Shown: one piece after another, positions 57,801 through 64,000 of the stretch
Position numbering within the stretch: position 1 is the first letter of the stretch
Layout of the letters: every line of letters begins with the position of its first letter
NCBI GenBank assembly: GCA_946811695.1
Contig: OX328123.1
Coordinates: forward strand, 41,137,764 to 41,201,763
Source of the DNA: Gonocerus acuteangulatus
Taxonomy: Eukaryota > Arthropoda > Insecta > Hemiptera > Coreidae
Direction of reading: 5' to 3'
Length of the DNA: 64,000 nucleotides
Program-made: the position numbers and the translations under genes
The notes under the pieces: model-generated
What the model was told of the DNA's origin: nothing
Databases searched by the model: none
The model's input: the letters and a program-made list of their open reading frames with translations, nothing else

Positions 57801-60800
57801 ATCCTAACAATCAAAATACCCTGATCGCATTTGGCCACCTAAATGTTTCAGATTGTAATAAAGAAATTTAAAGAAGTTATAGAACTGGCGAGTAAGGCGG
57901 AAGGTCAATAAAACTACGCCACACACTTTTTATTTTTTTCTCTTCCCCATATGCTTCGCACCTTCTTGGTGCCTCCTCAGGGGAACATACTTAAAACTTA
58001 AATTCAGCCTCAACTTGAGGATTAGAACCTTCCATTAGCAGGGCCTCGTCTAGACTCTAGACGAGGCCCTGCTAATGGAAGGTTCTATTCCTCAAGTTGA
58101 GGCTGAATTTAAGTATGTTGCCCGCAGAAGGCACCAAGAAGGTGCGAAGTATGTGGGGAAGGGAAAAAAATAAAATGTGTGTGGCGTAGTTTTATTGACC
58201 TTCCGCCTTACTCGCCGGTTCTATATATTTGAGCTAAGGGTAATTTAATGAATAATTAAAGAAGTTAGATTAAATGATAGTTGTTTTTAAAGGTCAATAT
58301 TCTATTTTATTTATTATTATTTTTTTCTGTTTACAGGGTCTGTGGACCTTATTCCATTTTTTTGACATATACATCTGAATTGTTTGCAGAAAAAATAAGG
58401 GATACAGTCGTGTTCTCCACAGGTATTTTTGGTGCAATACTTCAGATTGGTCAAGTTTGTAAGTATTATTCAATAATAATGAACTTTCTAAAATTCGCTA
58501 AACCATATTAAAATATTTTTTCTTTAGTTGAAGAATTGAGAAGAGACAGTCGACTGTTGAGAGTAAGAAGGTGTAGATGATCGAGGTTCGGTCATATGTT
58601 GAATAAAACTACATTTTATAAATAAAATGAGTTGTATTTCTGCCAACGTTTCAGCTTGACATTTAAGCCTTTGGAGGAGAGGGAGGATTGTTTGGTGTTA
58701 TGGAGGCTACATTTATGAGGAATTTAGCCAAAAATGTAGCCTCCACGTAACGGAACAGTTCCCCCTCTCCTCCATAGCCTCGAAGAAGGATTGTATGTGA
58801 AATCTAAATGTTGGCATAAATATAACTATATTACCAGATATATTAAAAACAATTGTGAATTAATTTTTGAAGAGAGCATGTTGTGACCTCTAATTTTACA
58901 GAGCTTTCCCATAAAAAAGAAATATTCCAAGTTCTTCGAAGAGAGCTTTTAGTAGAAATGGATTTTGTTACAAATGGTGGCAATGATAACTGAGATTTGC
59001 AAAAAACCCAACAAACTTGATATTGACATAAATGCTAGTTATCTAAGAATATAATAAAGACAAAAAATAATGTACACAAAGTAATACTCCAGTTTCAATA
59101 TAACTGACATTTTTTTGGTAGTATCAGCCATATTTATAAGCTCAGTTTGCATTAGAAGTACTCAATCTTCAACTTATAAGGACATTTTTAATTTATCTTG
59201 AATCTGAGATTAAAAAATGCAAATGATAAATTTTGGCACAGTTTGATTGATATAATTAATTTTTAGATTTAGCACTACTATTGATCCCCAGTGAGCCTCC
59301 TAATTGGCTTCCTCTGAAATCCTGGCAACTATTCATATTCATATGTGGCATTCCGGCTTTAATTTCTGGAATAGCTTTTACTTTCTGCACTGAGTCACCC
59401 AAGTTCCTCATAGGAAAAGGCAAGTCAGTGAAGGCGCTGGATATATGCAAAACTATATACACAATTAATACAAGCTTGGCATCAGATACCTATCCGGTAA
59501 GATTTATAGAACAAATTAAGAAATAATTTAAGTATATTCAGAAATCTATTTTGATCTCAACTTTAACTCATGAAAACAATGGCTGTTGACTTACGTATTC
59601 ATTCCTACACTTAAATTGGCAAATTTAAGAAAACTTTTTTTCAATAGGTGAAGAAGATTCATAAACCAAATGCATTTGTGGGGACTGCAAAGATTTCCAT
59701 CTTTGAAAAGATGTCTGGCGCAATATCTGTTTTTAGACCACCCTACATTTCCCGTTTGGCAATGATATTTGTTTTGCAAATATCTGTTGCATCATCGTTA
59801 GTATTATCATTAATATTTAACATGTTTTTATTCTAATTTAACAAATTAATCTAGGAGGAATAAACTAAGGTGTCAATAACAAACTCCGGATATATCTCTA
59901 AACACATCTAATAAAGGAAAGGAAACATTACAGATACAACTCAGTACAAGATGGTGAGATAGAGATGCCGATAACCCCACCTCCATGGCTACCAACACAA
60001 TCACATTATAATGTGTTTGATTGAACTCTACAATTAAGTCTTCTTACCCCTAAATAAAAGCAATTAATTTCTGATGCCTCTGCCAACAAAATCAAGTCTA
60101 ATTAGCTTCTAGAATTGATCTTTTGCTGTCTGATTTTGTTAAAGCCTACAAGAATGATAGCCTACAAGAAACTAATAAATTTCATTGAGAGGAGATCGTT
60201 GACCGTTGATAATGCAAGGTAGGGATTGTCGGGGTTCGGTCACTGCTACTTAATAAAACTATATTTTATCGCAAAAATGGTTTTATTGTGCCGACGTTCA
60301 AAAATAGCAAGAACTAAATTTGTCTCTCCTTCTCAAAACTTCCTAATGAAAGGAATGGTTATGTATGTAATAAACTGCTAGTCAATCCAAGCAAAATTCC
60401 TCATTTTTCATTTTATTCTCTACTAACAAAAGACTCTAGTTCGATATTATTCCTTTATTATCAATGGCTTTTGTAATTATCTGCAAAACCGATTAGTCTC
60501 TCTATCCTCACTTTTCAATCTCTCTCATAATCAGACAACGTTTAATATGAAAACAACTTTTGAACTATTTGTCTGCTTAAAATGTTATTTTTTTTTTCTA
60601 AAAATTTAATTTAATTTCACAATTTCAGGTTGAATTTGATAAGACTTTGGTTCCCCGAAATTCTAACGGTCATGAAAAATGTTGACCCCCAAGTACTAAA
60701 CCAGACCACTAATCTTTGTTCTCTTCTTCAAGCAGGACATGAAACACAGGCATCTGCCACACAAGTAAACTTTTTTATGGTAGTTGTTTCTAAAATAACT

Positions 60801-60952
60801 TTTTCTCCTTTTCTGAAAATTATATTCTTATTTCCAGATTGTTTCAAGAGATTATGTTTATTATAGTATGATGGCAGTCACCACTGGCTCCCTTATTGCT
60901 CAAATTGTGTTTGTTGTAATAGTGAAGTATGTAGGGAAAAAATTCATAATAA
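53258..60952 (+). CDS. SV2-like major facilitator transporter (partial, nine exons)
   Basis: Membrane transporter related to insect synaptic vesicle glycoprotein 2-like proteins. Exons fit GT-AG rules and join in phase: 53,258-53,321; 55,499-55,552; 56,704-56,865; 56,975-57,137; 58,337-58,458; 59,267-59,496; 59,648-59,796; 60,629-60,764; 60,838-60,952. About 398 residues are covered. The N-terminus is hydrophilic (MPSQYPEYVTSDAPQSE). TM1 begins at FGKFHYILLLIAIPA. MFS motif A is GVLSDSFGRQR, between TM2 and TM3. GPYSIFLTYTSELFAEKIRD matches the TM4-TM5 loop, and the TM6 end reads FCTESPKFLIGKGKSVKALD. The last exons, expected for the remaining C-terminal TMs, are not visible. A copia element starts 42 bp after exon 9, so the gene may be disrupted or continue beyond the window. 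Substrate unknown. Confidence 0.85.
53322..55498. other. Intron 1 of the SV2-like gene
   Basis: About 2.2 kb without genes. It holds (TA)n at 54,168-54,195 and 54,774-54,825, long A-rich runs at 54,280-54,440, and a possible tRNA-derived SINE on minus at about 55,210-55,400 (TAGTTTGGGTCCC resembles a B box). The stretch 53,354-53,597 reads open but shows no recognised motif. Confidence 0.5.
55553..56703. other. Intron 2 of the SV2-like gene
   Basis: About 1.15 kb. No gene supported; a C9 run lies at 56,195-56,205. Open stretches here lack any motif. Confidence 0.5.
57138..58336. other. Intron 4 of the SV2-like gene
   Basis: Contains the 348-bp fold-back at 57,878-58,225 and otherwise unclassified repeat-like DNA. 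Confidence 0.55.
57878..58225. repeat. Long near-perfect fold-back in intron 4
   Basis: Two ~173-bp arms meet at CGTCTAGACTCTAGACG (about 58,047-58,057) with almost no loop. The outer ends are TATAGAACTGGCG and its complement. The left arm, read on the minus strand, has CCCCTGAGGAGGCACCAAGA then AGGTGCGAAGC, close to a hammerhead core with a stem II. The element type may be Penelope- or retrozyme-related. Confidence 0.85.
58459..59266. other. Intron 5 of the SV2-like gene
   Basis: Holds a repeat with GAGGTTCGGTCA and AATAAAACTACATTTTAT (58,575-58,625) and a second fold-back (58,669-58,782). No gene. Confidence 0.5.
58669..58782. repeat. Second intronic fold-back
   Basis: Imperfect inverted repeat: GGAGGAGAGGGAGGATTGTT and TATGGAGGCTACATTT pair with AAATGTAGCCTCCA and CCCCCTCTCCTCC. 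Flanks contain GCCAACGTTTCAGCTTGAC, whose complement has GAAACGTTGGC, a hammerhead-like 3' core. Confidence 0.65.
59797..60628. other. Intron 7 of the SV2-like gene
   Basis: Non-coding. At 60,200-60,295 is a repeat (GCAAGGTAGGGATTGTCGGG, TTCGGTC, AATAAAACTATATTTTAT, TGCCGACGTTC) related to those at 4,509 and 58,575. Confidence 0.55.
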
Positions 60953-61170
60953 GTGAGTATTTTTCAATTACCTTTAACTAGATTGTAGGCAAAATGTTGG
61001 GAAGTATATGCGTTAAATTGACACAATCAATCTTGAGAATAAGTCTATATTATAACAACGCATTTGGCTGGGAGAGATGCACATCGGCCATCTTGAACAT
61101 ACAACACATAGGCTGACTTCTGCATGCCATCTATATCAAATACATCTAAATCTACAAGATTATATCTTAA

Positions 61171-63095
<1,925 letters not shown>

Positions 63096-63147
63096 TTAAA
63101 TATAACAAAAGTATAATTATACATAAATATGATTTATATTTCTAACA

Positions 63148-63156
63148 CCCTCCCGT
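63148..63156 (-). promoter_or_regulatory. Polypurine tract of the copia element
   Basis: ACGGGAGGG on the minus strand directly before the 3' LTR start (TGTTAG). Confidence 0.65.
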
Positions 63157-63184
63157 AAATCTAATTTATTACAAACATTATAAG

Positions 63185-63970
63185 TTAATTAATTAAGCCT
63201 ATATCCTTAACACATTTTTGATGTTGTGATTTATTCAATGGTTTGGTAAGGAAGTCCACTACCATCTCTTCACTCGGAACATACTTAATTATAACTTCAC
63301 CTTTAGAAACATGCTCACGCAAAAAATGATGTCTGATGTCTATATGTTTGGTGCGTTGATTAACTACATCATTTTTAGTTAAGTCAATGGCACTGGTATT
63401 GTCACAGTAGATGGTAATAGGATTTCTTAAAACTTCAGGGTCAATTTCTGAAATCAAATTCTTCAACCATAACCCCTCTTGAACCGCTAGAGATAAGCTC
63501 ATGTATTCAGCATCACAGGTTGATAAGCCAATGGTCTTTTGCTTCTTGCTGTTCCATGAAATTGCAGATCCTTGGATCAAAAAACAGCTTCCAGAAACTG
63601 AATATCTTCCATTATTTTTATTACCCCAGTCAGCATCGCAATAGGCTACAGGATCTAGGGCACTATTTCTATTGAATTCAAGTTTATAGTTCACTGTACC
63701 TCTTATATATCTCAACAATCTGTTAACTGCAGACCAATGTATCTCTCTGTAGTTGTTGTTGAATCTGCTTAAACAATTTACAGCATACGTGATGTCTGGT
63801 CGAGAGACTTGAGCTAAATACAGAAGACTGCCGATGGCCTCCTGATAGGGAATCCGCTTCAATCCCTCATGTTTTACTTTCCGGTCCTCCATAGTAAAGT
63901 CCATACCAGGCACCATAGGTGTGGCTCCTAGTTTAGCATTAACCATGTGAAATTTTTCCAGTACCTTCAA
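63185..63970 (-). CDS. Ty1/copia Pol, RNase H end (continues beyond the window)
   Basis: The C-terminal ~260 residues of copia polyprotein. RT thumb/connection: YQEAIGSLLYLAQVSRPDIT. RNase H: AYCDADWGNKNNGRYSVSG, TCDAEYMSLSLAVQEGLWLK, IYCDNTSAIDL and TKHIDIRHHFLRE. The frame has no stops and ends at 63,185, 29 bp before the polypurine tract. The element is antisense to the SV2-like gene. Confidence 0.9.
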   Translation of the reverse strand: MKVLEKFHMVNAKLGATPMVPGMDFTMEDRKVKHEGLKRIPYQEAIGSLLYLAQVSRPDITYAVNCLSRFNNNYREIHWSAVNRLLRYIRGTVNYKLEFNRNSALDPVAYCDADWGNKNNGRYSVSGSCFLIQGSAISWNSKKQKTIGLSTCDAEYMSLSLAVQEGLWLKNLISEIDPEVLRNPITIYCDNTSAIDLTKNDVVNQRTKHIDIRHHFLREHVSKGEVIIKYVPSEEMVVDFLTKPLNKSQHQKCVKDIGLIN

Positions 63971-64000
63971 TGCGTAATTCTTCTGTGAAATACAAATTTT

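Overview
The window is repeat-rich, AT-rich nuclear DNA of an animal, most likely an arthropod and probably an insect. The evidence is a spliced host gene with GT-AG introns, I/R1/Jockey-type LINEs, Ty3/gypsy and Ty1/copia elements, a Polinton, DINE-1/HINE-like elements and many (TA)n tracts. The species cannot be named from the sequence. Almost everything here is mobile DNA in several layers of nested insertion. The only clear host gene is an SV2-like major facilitator transporter, with nine recognisable exons on the + strand between 53,258 and 60,952.

Left flank (1-6,133): a HINE-like repeat carries an R1/I-like LINE that is broken in its reverse transcriptase. It is followed by an AT-rich Gag-like relic with an 84-bp tandem repeat, then more HINE pieces and a 3' fragment of a second LINE family.

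Polinton (6,140-35,533): this is the centre of interest. A complete Polinton/Maverick (adintovirus-like) element has ~266-271-bp terminal inverted repeats starting 5'-AG and an exact 6-bp target duplication, CCATGG, on each side. About 14 kb of it is later insertions: a full-length I-like LINE at 8,077-14,564, a HINE at 18,736-19,965, a HINE composite at 21,309-25,992 and a Jockey LINE at 29,068-30,824. The original element was therefore about 15 kb. It holds a small BIR (IAP-type) gene beginning inside the TIR and a second, nuclease-like gene with a BIR-type zinc site at its C end, split by the LINE. It also holds a capsid protein broken by a poly-A insertion, a minor capsid peptide followed in frame by an adenain-like cysteine protease, and a packaging ATPase split by a HINE. 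The rest is a PLA2-start/DUF8207 chimera, a fibre-like repeat protein, a retroviral-type integrase with chromodomain, a protein-primed-type family B DNA polymerase split by a LINE, a three-exon small gene and small + strand ORFs. Stops, frameshifts and the insertions show that it is now a fossil.

Middle (35.5-53 kb): a compact Ty3/gypsy element has 160-bp LTRs and a perfect TSD but no reverse transcriptase. Around it lie a Helitron helicase relic, two MITEs sharing a TIR, two 5S rRNA-derived repeats, another RNase H-bearing LINE on the minus strand, and several copies of two HINE-like families. These families have asymmetric inverted termini, a 3' hairpin and an internal (TA)n.

Right part (53-64 kb): the SV2-like gene has introns containing long fold-back repeats, one with a hammerhead-like core. 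Just after its last visible exon a Ty1/copia element sits in opposite orientation. Its 3' LTR is interrupted by a piggyBac-like MITE (TTAA duplication), which is itself interrupted by a HINE.
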